Positions 17,914 through 28,058 are shown, counted from the first letter of the stretch. The stretch: DNA of 64,000 bases from Candidatus Uhrbacteria bacterium (GCA_003576745.1 QEVR01000001.1:62001-126000); one strand, 5' to 3'. Notes: generated by a model not told the origin, from the letters alone. Translations and numbers: made by a program.

Positions 17914-18854
17914 CCACATTCGATCGCTATCGAAGCACGCGCGAGGCGCTCCTCCGGACGGTTGCCTATTTCGATGCTATCGACTATGCGCCGACGCAGG
18001 CGGAGCTTTTTGTCTGGCTCGAATGGAGCGGGGCAAGCGGGTTTATTCAGGAAGCGCCTCCGTCGGGCGGCGAGCTTTTTACCGCCCTCATGGGCTTGAG
18101 GGAATCCGGTGAACTGGAATTCGGTTTCGGGCGCATCGCCCTGCCAGGACGGCTTGCGCCGCTCGCAACGCTCTCTCTTGAGCGGACGGCGCTGTTTGCG
18201 CGAAAGCTCCGTCGCGCGCGCCAGTGCGCCGGCTGGCTTGCGCGTTTGTCGGGCGTACGTTTTGTTGCACTTGCGAATACCACGGCGCTTGCGCATGCGC
18301 GCGACGCTGGCGACCTGGACTTTTTTATTGTCGTGCGAGCCGGAAGCATCTGGACCACGCGCGCCATCGGCGGCGGTCCGTATCGCCTTCGTGGAACATT
18401 ATCCGGCAGCACGGCAGGTGCGGACGCCATATGCCTGTCGTATCTCGTATCCGATCGGCTTCTGAATGTGGAATCGCATATGCTCCATGGCGATGACCCG
18501 TATTTCCGGTTTTGGTTTTTGTCTCTTTTGCCGCTTTATGACGACGGCATTTCCGCCGAACTGTGGGAAGCAAACCGCGCTATCCGCGCGAGACATCCCC
18601 GGGCCGAACGATGGCGCGCGAGCCCCGACGCGTCGCTCCGCATCCCGCACATACGCCTGCCCGTTCTCCCATCCCTCGAGCGCCGGCTTCAGCGATTCCA
18701 GGAACGGTGGTTTCCCGATCGCATTCGCGAACGGATGAACCGCGATACGAGCGTAATTGTGTCCGAGGATGTTCTGAAATTTCATCTCGAGGACGCGCGC
18801 GCCGCATACCGCGACGCCTTTCACGAGCGCCTCGAAGCAATGGGTCTATCCTGA
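17910..18854 (+). CDS. Nucleotidyltransferase-like protein
   Basis: This is a 314-residue protein. Residues about 120-150 read LANTTALAHARDAGDLDFFI, resembling the nucleotidyltransferase fold signature (GSxAxG, then DxD), although the usual Gly-Ser is replaced by Asn-Thr. The N-terminal part looks like a winged-helix region (YFDAIDYAPTQAEL). A C-terminal region is Arg-rich. The ATG at 17910 overlaps the previous stop, and the O-antigen-ligase-like gene follows after one nucleotide. A role in polysaccharide or nucleic acid modification cannot be decided from sequence alone. Confidence 0.6.
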   Translation: MTTFDRYRSTREALLRTVAYFDAIDYAPTQAELFVWLEWSGASGFIQEAPPSGGELFTALMGLRESGELEFGFGRIALPGRLAPLATLSLERTALFARKLRRARQCAGWLARLSGVRFVALANTTALAHARDAGDLDFFIVVRAGSIWTTRAIGGGPYRLRGTLSGSTAGADAICLSYLVSDRLLNVESHMLHGDDPYFRFWFLSLLPLYDDGISAELWEANRAIRARHPRAERWRASPDASLRIPHIRLPVLPSLERRLQRFQERWFPDRIRERMNRDTSVIVSEDVLKFHLEDARAAYRDAFHERLEAMGLS

Positions 18855-18855
18855 T

Positions 18856-20172
18856 ATGCGGCAACTGTTTCATGTCAGCTGGAGAGTTGCCCTTCTTTGT
18901 CTTCCATGGCAGACGCAATGGATTCTGCAGACCGGTAGTATCGGCGGATTTCCATGGGAACAGGGAACGCTCCGAATATATGCCAGCTGGATGCCACTTG
19001 CCGTTGCCGCGGGAACGGGTCTGCTTCTTTCTGGAAAGCGGAGCTCGGCGCAGCAATGGCATAGCCGCGAACGGCTCATGCGTATTCTCGCGACCCTCTT
19101 CCTTACCGGCGCGATTGTCGGAACGAGTTCCTGGACGGCAACGGGCATGTGGGCGCTCGAGGCGTTTCTTCTTGCCGCCTTCGTTTTTGCGCTCTTCCGC
19201 CAGCACGTTTCCTCGCAGACGATCGGTTTTTGGTTTGTGCTTGCGCTTTTGCCTCATACAGCGCTCGGCATATGGCAATTCTTCGTGCAGGATATCGGCG
19301 GAGCGTCGGTGCTGGGTATTGCGGAGCATCGCCCGTGGGCGTCGGGAACATCGGTGGTGGAGCATGGACTCTATCGTGTCCTTCGCGCATACGGGGGGTT
19401 TCCGCATCCGAATATTTTTGGCGGCTGGCTCGCCGCGGGTCTTGCGCTCCTTCCGTTTTTGGTTCGGCAGGCTGCGGCAAAATATGGAGTGTTGTTTTAT
19501 GTGTTTTCCGGCGCGGCATTTACGGCCGCCCTTCTTTTTACGTTCAGCCGCGGAGCTTGGGTTGCCGCAGTCTTCGGTTTTTTCTTCGCATTCGCTGTCA
19601 GCCTGAAGCACGCGTCATTCCGCGCGGACAAACAATCGCTCTGGCTCCTTTTCGCCGTCGTGGCCGCGCTTACGGCATGGGGCGCCGTCACGCAATGGGA
19701 TCACATATACGCGCGGATTGCCGCAACCGAACGGTTGGAGCAATGGTCGCTCGTCTCCCGAAAAACATCACTCATCGAAGGATGGGAAGCCTGGAAACTC
19801 CGTCCGGTCACGGGCTTTGGGCCGGGCGCGGGAATTGTCGGTATCCAGGACATACGAAATCGGTTATCGCGGCCATCGCCCGCAGCTCCGGAACCCCCGC
19901 ATATTGTTCCGCTCTCAATGTTGGTTGATATGGGTATTCTTGGTTTTGTTGCCTTTATTCTCGCGACATTCATTTTTTGGAATCGGAGAAAGACGCGTTT
20001 TTCTTGGCATGTTTCCGGTCCGGTTCTGGCCGTTTTTCTTCTTCTGGCGTTTACGGACCATTATCTTTGGACATTGTGGCCGGGGATGGCGCTCGGCGCC
20101 GTCATTCTTTTGCTGTGTGCCGCAGATATTCCTCCGAAAGCGCCCGGCCCCCTGCATGGGAAAGGGGCTTGA
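18856..20172 (+). CDS. O-antigen ligase-like polytopic membrane protein (Wzy_C family)
   Basis: The 438-residue protein has ten or more hydrophobic segments. It has the features of the O-antigen ligase/polymerase family: a GGFPHPNIFGGWLAAGL segment (around residue 180), a large extracytoplasmic loop with RKTSLIEGWEAWKLRPVTGFGPG (residues about 295-320) and short terminal segments. Members transfer or polymerise undecaprenyl-linked glycans outside the membrane. In a CPR cell it would more likely act on S-layer or exopolysaccharide glycans. It is the last gene of the nusA-side cluster, and its stop codon overlaps the groE -35 region. Confidence 0.8.
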   Translation: MRQLFHVSWRVALLCLPWQTQWILQTGSIGGFPWEQGTLRIYASWMPLAVAAGTGLLLSGKRSSAQQWHSRERLMRILATLFLTGAIVGTSSWTATGMWALEAFLLAAFVFALFRQHVSSQTIGFWFVLALLPHTALGIWQFFVQDIGGASVLGIAEHRPWASGTSVVEHGLYRVLRAYGGFPHPNIFGGWLAAGLALLPFLVRQAAAKYGVLFYVFSGAAFTAALLFTFSRGAWVAAVFGFFFAFAVSLKHASFRADKQSLWLLFAVVAALTAWGAVTQWDHIYARIAATERLEQWSLVSRKTSLIEGWEAWKLRPVTGFGPGAGIVGIQDIRNRLSRPSPAAPEPPHIVPLSMLVDMGILGFVAFILATFIFWNRRKTRFSWHVSGPVLAVFLLLAFTDHYLWTLWPGMALGAVILLLCAADIPPKAPGPLHGKGA

Positions 20173-20197
20173 CGAGAAGGAAGATGGCTGGCATTCT
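20169..20197 (+). promoter_or_regulatory. groESL promoter
   Basis: TTGACG (20169-20174) is followed after 17 nt by CATTCT (20192-20197). The -35 overlaps the stop codon of the preceding ligase gene. The CIRCE operator starts about 5 nt after the expected transcription start. Confidence 0.6.
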
Positions 20198-20208
20198 ATG
20201 CCCACAAA

Positions 20209-20235
20209 TTAGCACTCTCCGAATGAGAGTGCTGA
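20209..20235 (+). promoter_or_regulatory. CIRCE operator (HrcA binding site)
   Basis: TTAGCACTC, 9 nt, then GAGTGCTGA. This matches the CIRCE consensus TTAGCACTC-N9-GAGTGCTAA with one mismatch. It lies just downstream of the groE promoter, so HrcA is the likely heat-shock repressor. hrcA itself is not in the window. Confidence 0.95.
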
Positions 20236-20263
20236 TCCTACTCATTCACCACTTTATTCTTCT

Positions 20264-20557
20264 ATGACTATGTTGCGTCCATTGTACGACCGCCTCATTG
20301 TCAAAGCGCTGTCGAAAGAAGAAAAAACGTCTTCCGGCATTATTCTTCCGGACACGATTGACAAGGAGCGTCCCGAACAGGGAGAGGTTATTGCGGCGGG
20401 TCCCGGAAAATTGCTTGAGAACGGGCAAACCGCGCCGATGCATGTGAACGTGGGGGACAAAGTTGTCTTCAAAAAATACGCGCCGGACGAAGTGAAGATC
20501 GGCTCCGAGGAGTATCTCGTGATTTCCGAATCCGACGTCATGGCGATTGTCGAATAA
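20264..20557 (+). CDS. groES: Co-chaperonin GroES
   Basis: GroES is the heptameric lid of the GroEL folding chamber in the cytoplasm. The 97-residue length is normal. It contains the mobile loop region (EEKTSSGIILPDT, residues about 20-32) and the GEVIAAGPGK strand, and ends near EYLVISESDVMAIVE. The ATG at 20264 or the one at 20270 could be used. The gene lies 28 nt after CIRCE and 18 nt before groEL, forming the classic HrcA-controlled operon. Confidence 0.97.
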   Translation: MTMLRPLYDRLIVKALSKEEKTSSGIILPDTIDKERPEQGEVIAAGPGKLLENGQTAPMHVNVGDKVVFKKYAPDEVKIGSEEYLVISESDVMAIVE

Positions 20558-22213
<1,656 letters not shown>

Positions 22214-22226
22214 ACAGGCATGACAC

Positions 22227-22261
22227 AAAAAACGGCCGTCAAAAGGACTGGCCGTTTTTTG
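22227..22261 (+). terminator. Terminator of groESL
   Basis: AACGGCC (22231-22237) pairs with GGCCGTT (22250-22256), with an additional GTC/GAC inside, followed by a T run. It is close to the groEL stop. Confidence 0.85.
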
Positions 22262-22277
22262 ATGCATACGATACGAT

Positions 22278-22545
22278 CAGGGAGAAGTTGCGTAGGGCGT
22301 AGTTGCGTAGTTACGTAGGGGGAAGAGTACGTCGTTGCGTAGGACGTAGGGTATGGGTCGTGAATCATGCGGGCGGGATGCGGGAGACGTCGTGCCGCTT
22401 GAAATCCGAGACCCAAGCGATCCGTAGGTTCGTAAGTCTGTAAGTCCTAGGTCTGTAGGTCATGAGTCATGAGGCACGGGTCGTGAGTCATGCGCTCAAA
22501 ATCCAAAACTTATAACCTGTTCATTGCGAATAGTCATTGCTTCAA
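22278..22545 (+). repeat. Intergenic mosaic word repeat, copy 3
   Basis: The copy carries gttgcgtagggcgtagttgcg, gtacgtcgttgcgtaggacg, cgggatgcggg, and a block of gtaggttcgtaagtctgtaag words with repeated catgagtcatgag. The ccctttgccc words and the GGGGAG hairpin are missing, so this copy is partial. It lies upstream of the small gene at 22561 in the usual orientation. Confidence 0.75.
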
Positions 22546-22560
22546 TTCTTAACATCATGT

Positions 22561-22857
22561 ATGTCCAATCCCTTAGAACGGCCCAAACAAACGCCGGATA
22601 CTGAGCGCGAGCCGGCTCCATTCACCGTGCAGAGCGCGTCGCCGGCTGCAGTCGAGCCGCCGCTTCAATCCGGCGTGAGAGAGAAGATCGCCAAATCTCC
22701 GGCGCAACGTTCCGAGGCGGTCATGAAACGGATGCCCACCCCGTCCATCGAGATCACCGCTCCCAAGCCGAAAGACGAGAAAATCCCGAAACACCGTCCT
22801 CCCTATACAGCGTCCGTCATGTATCCGGAAGAAGGCGGCAAGGAGCGGGCGGCATAG
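22561..22857 (+). CDS. Small Pro/Lys-rich hypothetical protein
   Basis: This 98-residue protein has low complexity, is rich in Pro, Lys, Glu and Ala, and has no membrane segment or Cys. It is probably disordered. The ATG at 22561 gives MSNPLERPK; a TTG further upstream at 22537 is less likely. No family is recognised. The next gene starts 45 nt later with its own -10. It could be a lineage-specific linker protein, or the frame might be spurious. Confidence 0.45.
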   Translation: MSNPLERPKQTPDTEREPAPFTVQSASPAAVEPPLQSGVREKIAKSPAQRSEAVMKRMPTPSIEITAPKPKDEKIPKHRPPYTASVMYPEEGGKERAA

Positions 22858-22902
22858 CCGCATTGCCGGACATCGTGTTTTCTGGTATTGTTTGCATCAT
22901 CT

Positions 22903-23265
22903 ATGGAACATCAAACACCTCCCAAAACGGGTTCTGTCATTCCGAAATTCGAGGCAAAAGATATTGAAGAAAACAAGGCCATGGCCGCGATTTCTTATAT
23001 CGGCATCCTCTGTCTCATCCCTCTCATCCTCAAAAAGGATTCGCGGTTCGCGCAGGAACATGCCAAGCAAGGCTTCGTTCTGTTTGTTGCGGAACTCGCA
23101 GTGTGGATCTTGGGGATGCTTCCTGTTATCGGCTGGTTTCTCATCGGGCCTGTGGGGAGCATTGTGGCCATTGTTATTTCGATCATCGCATTGCTTAAAA
23201 CTCTTCAAGGCGAATTCTGGGAGATTCCGCTTCTCGGTCAGTATCGGAACAAGGTAAATTTCTGA
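22903..23265 (+). CDS. Small membrane protein (DUF4870-like)
   Basis: The 120-residue protein has a soluble N-terminus, then AAISYIGILCLIPLILKKD, the basic FAQEHAKQGFVLF region, and two further hydrophobic segments (VAELAVWILGMLPVIGWFLI and IVAIVISIIALLKTL). This arrangement resembles DUF4870/Tic20-like proteins, where a QEHAKQGF motif is common. The function is unknown. The ATG at 22903 follows a TGGTATTGT extended -10 (22883-22891) by 11 nt, and a terminator follows the stop. Confidence 0.8.
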   Translation: MEHQTPPKTGSVIPKFEAKDIEENKAMAAISYIGILCLIPLILKKDSRFAQEHAKQGFVLFVAELAVWILGMLPVIGWFLIGPVGSIVAIVISIIALLKTLQGEFWEIPLLGQYRNKVNF

Positions 23266-23272
23266 ATACGGG

Positions 23273-23299
23273 GCGTCCTTTGCATGAGGGCGCTTTTTT
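23273..23299 (+). terminator. Terminator after the DUF4870-like gene
   Basis: GCGTCCT pairs with AGGGCGC (one G-T) across a 7-nt loop and is followed by six T residues. Confidence 0.8.
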
Positions 23300-23406
23300 G
23301 TATATGAATCGCGAACAATACGAATGACGAATATGCGCCTTTGCGTGAGTATACCAACCAGCTTCGAAAAGCCTTCATGATTCGTGTGATACGTTGCTTG
23401 TAACAT

Positions 23407-24534
23407 ATGCTGCCGATAAAAGACCGCCTCGCCGATCTCCAGAAGCGCGTTTTCGAAGCCTGGAAGGTGCTGGATCTCGATGCGAGGAAGATCGAGGTGG
23501 CCGCGCTCGAACAAGAGACGACGGATCCGGATTTTTGGAAAGACCCTGAACGCGCACGAAAAGAATCCCAGAAGCTTTCCGAATTAAAGGAAGAGGTTGA
23601 AGGATGGTCTGCGCTTGCCGCATCCGTAAAAGATCTGTCGGAATTGGTCGATATCGCGGAGCAGGAACGGGATGCGTCCGTTCTCAGGGATGCGGAAACG
23701 CAGGCCGCGGATTTGGAGCGCGAATATCGGAATCTCGAGTTTTCTATGCTTTTTTCAGGTCCGCATGACGCGTCGAATGCCGTGGTCGGGATTCATGCCG
23801 GCGCCGGCGGCACGGATGCGCAGGATTGGGCGGAAATGCTGTTGCGCATGTATCTCCGTTATGCGGAACAGCGGGGTTGGAAAACCGCGGTGCTCGATGA
23901 GAGCCGGGGGACAGAGGCGGGAATCAAATCCGTCACGTTTACCGTAAACGGACGATTTGCGTATGGGCATTTTAAAGGAGAGGCAGGGGTGCATCGGCTC
24001 GTCCGTTTGTCGCCATTTAATGCCGATCACTTGCGCCAGACATCGTTTGCGCTGGTAGAAGTGCTCCCGGAGTTTGATGAAACCGTGGATGTCGAAATCG
24101 ATCCGAAGGATTTGCGTATCGACACATTCACGTCGAGCGGCAAAGGCGGGCAATCCGTTAATACCACCTATTCCGCCGTGCGCATTGTGCATGAGCCTAC
24201 AGGGATTACCGTGTCATGCCAGAACGAACGCTCTCAGCGGCAGAACAAGGAAACGGCGATGAAGATTCTTAAAGCGAAACTTCTCAAGCTCAAGGAGGAA
24301 GAGCTTCTCAAAGAACGGAAGGAATTGCGCGGCGAGTACCACAGCGCCGAGTGGGGGAATCAGATTCGGTCCTATGTGCTCCAGCCGTATCGTTTGGTCA
24401 AGGACGTACGCACCGGCGTGGAAACAAGCGATACAGACGGGGTGTTGAACGGGAACTTAGACCCGTTTATCGAGGCGTTTCTTCGCAAACAGGCGGAGAA
24501 ACGGGATGTCAGAGCGGAGCTGAATGCGGAATAA
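23407..24534 (+). CDS. prfB: Peptide chain release factor 2
   Basis: RF2 reads UGA and UAA and triggers release of the finished peptide. The 375-residue protein has the SPF anticodon-like tripeptide (in RLVRLSPFNAD, around residue 200) and the GGQ catalytic motif ([12 protein letters not shown], around residue 245). The reading frame is continuous from ATG 23407, so the programmed +1 frameshift found in most bacterial prfB genes is absent. The usual SGGxRH segment after SPF is changed to NADHLRQTSFA. With RF1 at 52157 this argues for standard use of UGA as stop. Confidence 0.95.
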   Translation: MLPIKDRLADLQKRVFEAWKVLDLDARKIEVAALEQETTDPDFWKDPERARKESQKLSELKEEVEGWSALAASVKDLSELVDIAEQERDASVLRDAETQAADLEREYRNLEFSMLFSGPHDASNAVVGIHAGAGGTDAQDWAEMLLRMYLRYAEQRGWKTAVLDESRGTEAGIKSVTFTVNGRFAYGHFKGEAGVHRLVRLSPFNADHLRQTSFALVEVLPEFDETVDVEIDPKDLRIDTFTSSGKGGQSVNTTYSAVRIVHEPTGITVSCQNERSQRQNKETAMKILKAKLLKLKEEELLKERKELRGEYHSAEWGNQIRSYVLQPYRLVKDVRTGVETSDTDGVLNGNLDPFIEAFLRKQAEKRDVRAELNAE

Positions 24535-24551
24535 CCTGCTATTATATTCGT

Positions 24552-25541
24552 ATGAAGCCATCACAGGCTCTTGTTACCGGCGGCGCCGGATTTATCGGTT
24601 CGCAAGTCGTGGATGCGCTCATTGAGCGCGGCTGGGCCGTGCATGTGGTGGACGATCTGTCCACCGGGAATACGCGAAATATCAATCCAAAGGCCACATT
24701 CGTCCGGACGGACTTTGCTCATCCGCGCGTTCAGCGATGGATCGCTCTGCATCGTCCGGCAGCGGTGTTCCATTTTGCCGCGCAAATCAGCGTGAGCCGG
24801 TCCGTAAAAGACCCTGTGAAAGACGCGGAAACCAATATCGATGCCACGCTCAAACTTCTCGAGGCCGCATCGCGCGCAAAGGTGAAGCGATTTGTTTTTG
24901 CCGGATCGGGAGGAGCGCTCTGTTCGGAACGCATGCGTCTCCCCGCGAATGAAATGCAAACGTGCGAGCCGGCTTCCCCGTATGCCATTGCCAAAAGGAC
25001 CATTGAATATTACGGAGCGTTTTACCGCGAGCACCGCAAGCTTCCGTTCGTGTCGTTGCGGTTCGCCAATGTGTACGGCCCCCGTCAGTCCCCGCACGGA
25101 GAGGCCGGGGTGATCGCGATCTTTACGCTCCACATGCTTCACAATCGTAAAACCCGCATCAACGGAACAGGAAAACAGACGCGCGATTATATTTATGTGG
25201 ACGATGTCGTCCGCGCCGTCCTGCTTATGCTGGATCATCCCGACCTGGCGGGTCCGTATAATGTCGGGACCGGCATTGAAACGAGCGTCAAACAGGTTCA
25301 CGCAATGCTTGCCAAAATCATCGGATACAAAAAGATGCCCGGTCGCGGTCCTGCGGATACGGCGGCGCCGCTTCGGAGCGCCCTCGATGCCTCCCGCCTG
25401 ACGCATGACGCCCATTGGCATTGGGACGTCGGTCTCCGTGAGGGTCTTCAACGGACGGTGAACTGGTTCCGCGAACATGATCACGGAAAGCGGAACATGC
25501 TTTCGCGGTTTCGTTTCAACAAAGGAGACAGGGCTGCATGA
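24552..25541 (+). CDS. NAD-dependent sugar epimerase/dehydratase (UDP-glucose 4-epimerase type)
   Basis: This 329-residue extended short-chain dehydrogenase has the NAD-binding TGGAGFIGSQVVDALIERG at residues about 9-27 and the catalytic YAIAK at about 147-151. FANVYGPRQ and RDYIYVDDVVRAV are typical of the WcaG/GalE group. The usual catalytic Ser/Thr of the SSS/SST segment lies in GSGGALCSE. It probably makes a nucleotide sugar for surface glycans. A TGCTATTAT extended -10 ends 6 nt before the ATG at 24552, so the mRNA is likely leaderless. The stop overlaps the tsaC start. Confidence 0.85.
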   Translation: MKPSQALVTGGAGFIGSQVVDALIERGWAVHVVDDLSTGNTRNINPKATFVRTDFAHPRVQRWIALHRPAAVFHFAAQISVSRSVKDPVKDAETNIDATLKLLEAASRAKVKRFVFAGSGGALCSERMRLPANEMQTCEPASPYAIAKRTIEYYGAFYREHRKLPFVSLRFANVYGPRQSPHGEAGVIAIFTLHMLHNRKTRINGTGKQTRDYIYVDDVVRAVLLMLDHPDLAGPYNVGTGIETSVKQVHAMLAKIIGYKKMPGRGPADTAAPLRSALDASRLTHDAHWHWDVGLREGLQRTVNWFREHDHGKRNMLSRFRFNKGDRAA

Positions 25542-26212
25542 TCATGAGGGTATATCGGATTCGCAAACGGCAGGATAGTATCGCGGCCATCAAAGCCGCG
25601 GTTGTCGTGTTACGACAAGGCGGCATTATCGCCTTTCCGACCGAAACAGTGTATGGCCTCGGATGCGATGCAACATCCGCGGTAGCCGCGCGGCGCGTTT
25701 ATCATATGAAACAGAGGGAGAGGAATAAAACACTTCAACTCATCGCGGGATCTTTGGCGCAGGTAAAGGCGGTCTCGAAGCTCGGATATTGGGAACGGAT
25801 GCTGGTTTCGCGCTATTGGCCCGGACCGCTTACGCTGCTTGTTTCCGTACGGCCGGAAGCACATGTATCGTCATTCGCCATTCAGGACGGCCGCATCGGC
25901 ATTCGGGTGACATCGGATCCTTTTCTCCAAAAACTTCTCCGCGTCTATGGCAAGCCCATTGCGGCAACATCGGCCAACCGGAGCGGAGAAACTCCCGCGC
26001 GATCCGGACGGGAAGTCATGAAGATTTTTCAGGCTCGCACAGGCCCTGATCTTTTGATCGACATGGGACGTCTGCTCAAAAGACAGCCGAGTACGGTTGC
26101 GAGTACGGATTCTTCCGGCCGCGTTTCCGTTCTTCGGCAAGGGTCCTTACGGCTTCCGAAGCGCGTTTCTTCGGAAGAAAAAAAGACCCGCCGAAGGGGG
26201 CGGATCTCTTAG
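25538..26212 (+). CDS. tsaC: Threonylcarbamoyl-AMP synthase (Sua5/YrdC family)
   Basis: TsaC makes threonylcarbamoyl-AMP from threonine, bicarbonate and ATP for the t6A37 modification of ANN-decoding tRNAs. The 224-residue protein has the YrdC signature: FPTETVYGLGCDA at residues about 33-45, MKQRERNKTLQL at about 62-73, and SANRSGE near residue 150. It has no C-terminal Sua5 domain, so it is the short TsaC form. An AAAGGAG Shine-Dalgarno lies 11 nt before the ATG, inside the 3' end of the epimerase, and the overlap is 4 nt. Confidence 0.9.
   Translation: MIMRVYRIRKRQDSIAAIKAAVVVLRQGGIIAFPTETVYGLGCDATSAVAARRVYHMKQRERNKTLQLIAGSLAQVKAVSKLGYWERMLVSRYWPGPLTLLVSVRPEAHVSSFAIQDGRIGIRVTSDPFLQKLLRVYGKPIAATSANRSGETPARSGREVMKIFQARTGPDLLIDMGRLLKRQPSTVASTDSSGRVSVLRQGSLRLPKRVSSEEKKTRRRGRIS
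26177..26206 (-). terminator. Terminator of the TPR gene, embedded in the 3' end of tsaC
   Basis: On the minus strand GATCCGCC pairs with GGCGGGTC (one G-T) and is followed by TTTTTTT. It lies within the last codons of tsaC. It terminates the convergent TPR gene. Confidence 0.75.
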
Positions 26213-26868
26213 CTGGTTTTTCGCTCTTCTTCCTTGGGAGGCATTGTCTTCCGCAGAGTCGGTTTGGGATACCCATTCTCTTTCAGGAAGAGGCGTTGAG
26301 CAAAGGCATAGGCTCGCTCGGAAGCCTCGGTATTGCCCAACTCACGATAGGCGTAGCCGATGGCATTGAAGGCGCGCGGACTCGGGGCATTCAGCGTTTC
26401 ATCGATAAAGCCTCCGATATCAACGGCTCGATCGTATTCGCCGAGCTGATTGAAGGCTTCCGCGAGTGTTGCGAGAATGTCGCCTTTGCTGGGCGTCGCG
26501 GCATCCTCGTTCCACATGAGCGAGAGGTTCAGTCTTTCGCATGCATCGCGGATGACCCGCCACATGCGGCGCTGAATTTCCCGATCGCGGATGGATGAGA
26601 GCATGAGGGCTTTTTGCGCTCCAATGAGAGCCCGTTTTTCCCGCCCGAGACGCAGGTAGACCTCAGTGACGGTTCCCCACTTGGAGCCTGCAAGAGGGTG
26701 CCCGGATTCCATGCGCATGACGGCGCGTAGGAGAATCGGCAGGGCTCCCGAAGCGCCTTCCAGACGGCCTTTGTCGATAAGGAGCTTTCCTAATTGCAGG
26801 AGCTCCAGAAGCGATCCCGGATTTTTCCGGAGAATGTCACGGAGTTTCCGTTCTTCTACGCTTTGCAT
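26209..26868 (-). CDS. TPR-like helical repeat protein
   Basis: The 219-residue protein contains several TPR-like helix pairs, for example LAEAFNQLGEYDRAVDIGGF and AFNAIGYAYRELGNTEASER (C-terminal half). Such repeats mediate protein-protein contacts. It has no signal peptide or membrane segment. I chose ATG 26868 because a TTGACA-17-TAGGTT promoter lies upstream at 26906-26934; an upstream start at 26934 would fall within that promoter. It converges with tsaC, and the two overlap by 4 nt at their 3' ends. Confidence 0.75.
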   Translation of the reverse strand: MQSVEERKLRDILRKNPGSLLELLQLGKLLIDKGRLEGASGALPILLRAVMRMESGHPLAGSKWGTVTEVYLRLGREKRALIGAQKALMLSSIRDREIQRRMWRVIRDACERLNLSLMWNEDAATPSKGDILATLAEAFNQLGEYDRAVDIGGFIDETLNAPSPRAFNAIGYAYRELGNTEASERAYAFAQRLFLKENGYPKPTLRKTMPPKEEERKTS

Positions 26869-26905
26869 GATTGCGCCCGTGCGCTGCAAGGTACTGTGCG
26901 ACTCG

Positions 26906-26934
26906 AACCTACCAACGGCTGTTGGGAATGTCAA
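26906..26934 (-). promoter_or_regulatory. Promoter of the TPR gene
   Basis: On the minus strand TTGACA (26929-26934) and TAGGTT (26906-26911) are separated by 17 nt. Confidence 0.65.
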
Positions 26935-26964
26935 GCATGGATGTCAATGGAAGGATGGACAAAA

Positions 26965-27125
26965 GTGGGGAGTAGGAAGTAGGGAGTAGGACGTAGTTGC
27001 GTAGGGGCATAATTTTCCCCGAATCCCGTAACCCTTTGCCCTTTGCCCGCGGATCGTGAGATCGTAAGACCGTAGTTTCGTAGATCATGAGCCTTGGGCC
27101 ATGCGTCCCGTAACCCGACGATGAA
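26965..27125 (+). repeat. Intergenic mosaic word repeat, copy 4 (upstream of rsmA)
   Basis: This copy has gtaggacgtagttgcgtagg, GGGG-cataatttt-CCCC, gtaaccctttgccctttgcc, gatcgtgagatcgtaagaccg, gagccttgggccatgcg and cccgtaacccg. It is the closest relative of copy 1 at 76-303 in inverted orientation. Confidence 0.85.
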
Positions 27126-27147
27126 CGACAAATAGCAAACTCCCCTG

Positions 27148-27153
27148 TACACT
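27148..27153 (+). promoter_or_regulatory. -10 element of rsmA
   Basis: TACACT ends 7 nt before the ATG at 27161 and is directly preceded by TG. A transcript would be leaderless. Confidence 0.5.
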
Positions 27154-27160
27154 TCCGTGT

Positions 27161-28054
27161 ATGATGAAACCGTCTGATATCCGTGAAATTCTTCGCGATC
27201 TCGGCACATCTCCGAAAAAGGGATTGGGCCAGCATTTTTTGGTGGATCAAAGCGTCTTGCATGCAATCCTCGACGCGGCGGACATTCGAAACGGAGAGAC
27301 TGTTCTGGAAATCGGGCCGGGTCTTGGAGTGCTCACGGATGCGCTCCTCCGGCAGGGAGCGACGGTTATTGCGATTGAACAGGACAAGAAATTCGCCGCG
27401 TTTTTGGAGCATCGTTTTTTGGGCCAGCCTTTCCGCGTGGTCCAGGGTGACGCCGCGCATCTTGATTGGCTTCCTTTCGTAGGCTCATCGCCTTGGAAAT
27501 TTATTTCGAATCTTCCGTATGGTATTACGTCGCTCGCTCTCCGGAAGGCGCTTTGGAATGAGAGGCCGCCCGAGAGGGTCGTCGTCCTCATTCAACGGGA
27601 TGTGGCGGAGCGTGCTATGGATTCACTCCGAGGCGCATCTGGAAAATATAAGGCAAAACCAAAAACGAATTTGCTTTCACTCATGCTCGCACTGTCATCT
27701 TTATCCGCGCGTATTGTGCGCCGCGTACCGGCAAAATGTTTTTATCCGGCGCCAAAGGTCGTCTCCGCTGTGTTCGAGATAATTCCCATGCCGCTAGGCG
27801 AACGGACGGAGAAATGGGGCATCGACCCGGAAAAGATTATGGAAGTCGCAAAGGTCGGGTTTGCACACCCAAGGAAAGTATTGGCCTCGAATCTGAGTCG
27901 TGAGAAAGACTTGACGAAAGCAATCGTGGAACAATTTCTTGAGGAGGTCGGTGTGAACCCGAAAGCGCGCGCTGAGGACTTGTCGGCGGAGGAATGGGCG
28001 GCGCTGGTAAAACGGTTTGTGGTTGGCGGTTCTTCGTTATTGGTTCATGGCTAA
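27161..28054 (+). CDS. rsmA: 16S rRNA dimethyladenosine transferase RsmA (KsgA)
   Basis: RsmA dimethylates two adjacent adenosines in the 3'-terminal helix of 16S rRNA during 30S maturation. The 297-residue protein has the N-terminal KKGLGQHFLVDQSVL, motif I LEIGPGLGVLTDALL (around residue 48), acidic motif II EQDKKF, and the NLPYGITSLALR catalytic motif IV near residue 112. The C-terminal domain has the usual FYPAPKVVSAVF. It lies about 3.4 kb upstream of the 16S gene, with the two cassette genes in between. Confidence 0.95.
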   Translation: MMKPSDIREILRDLGTSPKKGLGQHFLVDQSVLHAILDAADIRNGETVLEIGPGLGVLTDALLRQGATVIAIEQDKKFAAFLEHRFLGQPFRVVQGDAAHLDWLPFVGSSPWKFISNLPYGITSLALRKALWNERPPERVVVLIQRDVAERAMDSLRGASGKYKAKPKTNLLSLMLALSSLSARIVRRVPAKCFYPAPKVVSAVFEIIPMPLGERTEKWGIDPEKIMEVAKVGFAHPRKVLASNLSREKDLTKAIVEQFLEEVGVNPKARAEDLSAEEWAALVKRFVVGGSSLLVHG

Positions 28055-28058
28055 TCGT

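Noticed and set aside
23407-23500. Programmed frameshift in prfB
   Set aside because: The frame is open from the first ATG and no internal UGA is needed to reach RF2 homology.
26890-26920. tRNA-like T arm (ggttcgagt) upstream of the TPR gene
   Set aside because: No acceptor, D or anticodon stems surround it; it lies within a promoter region on the minus strand.
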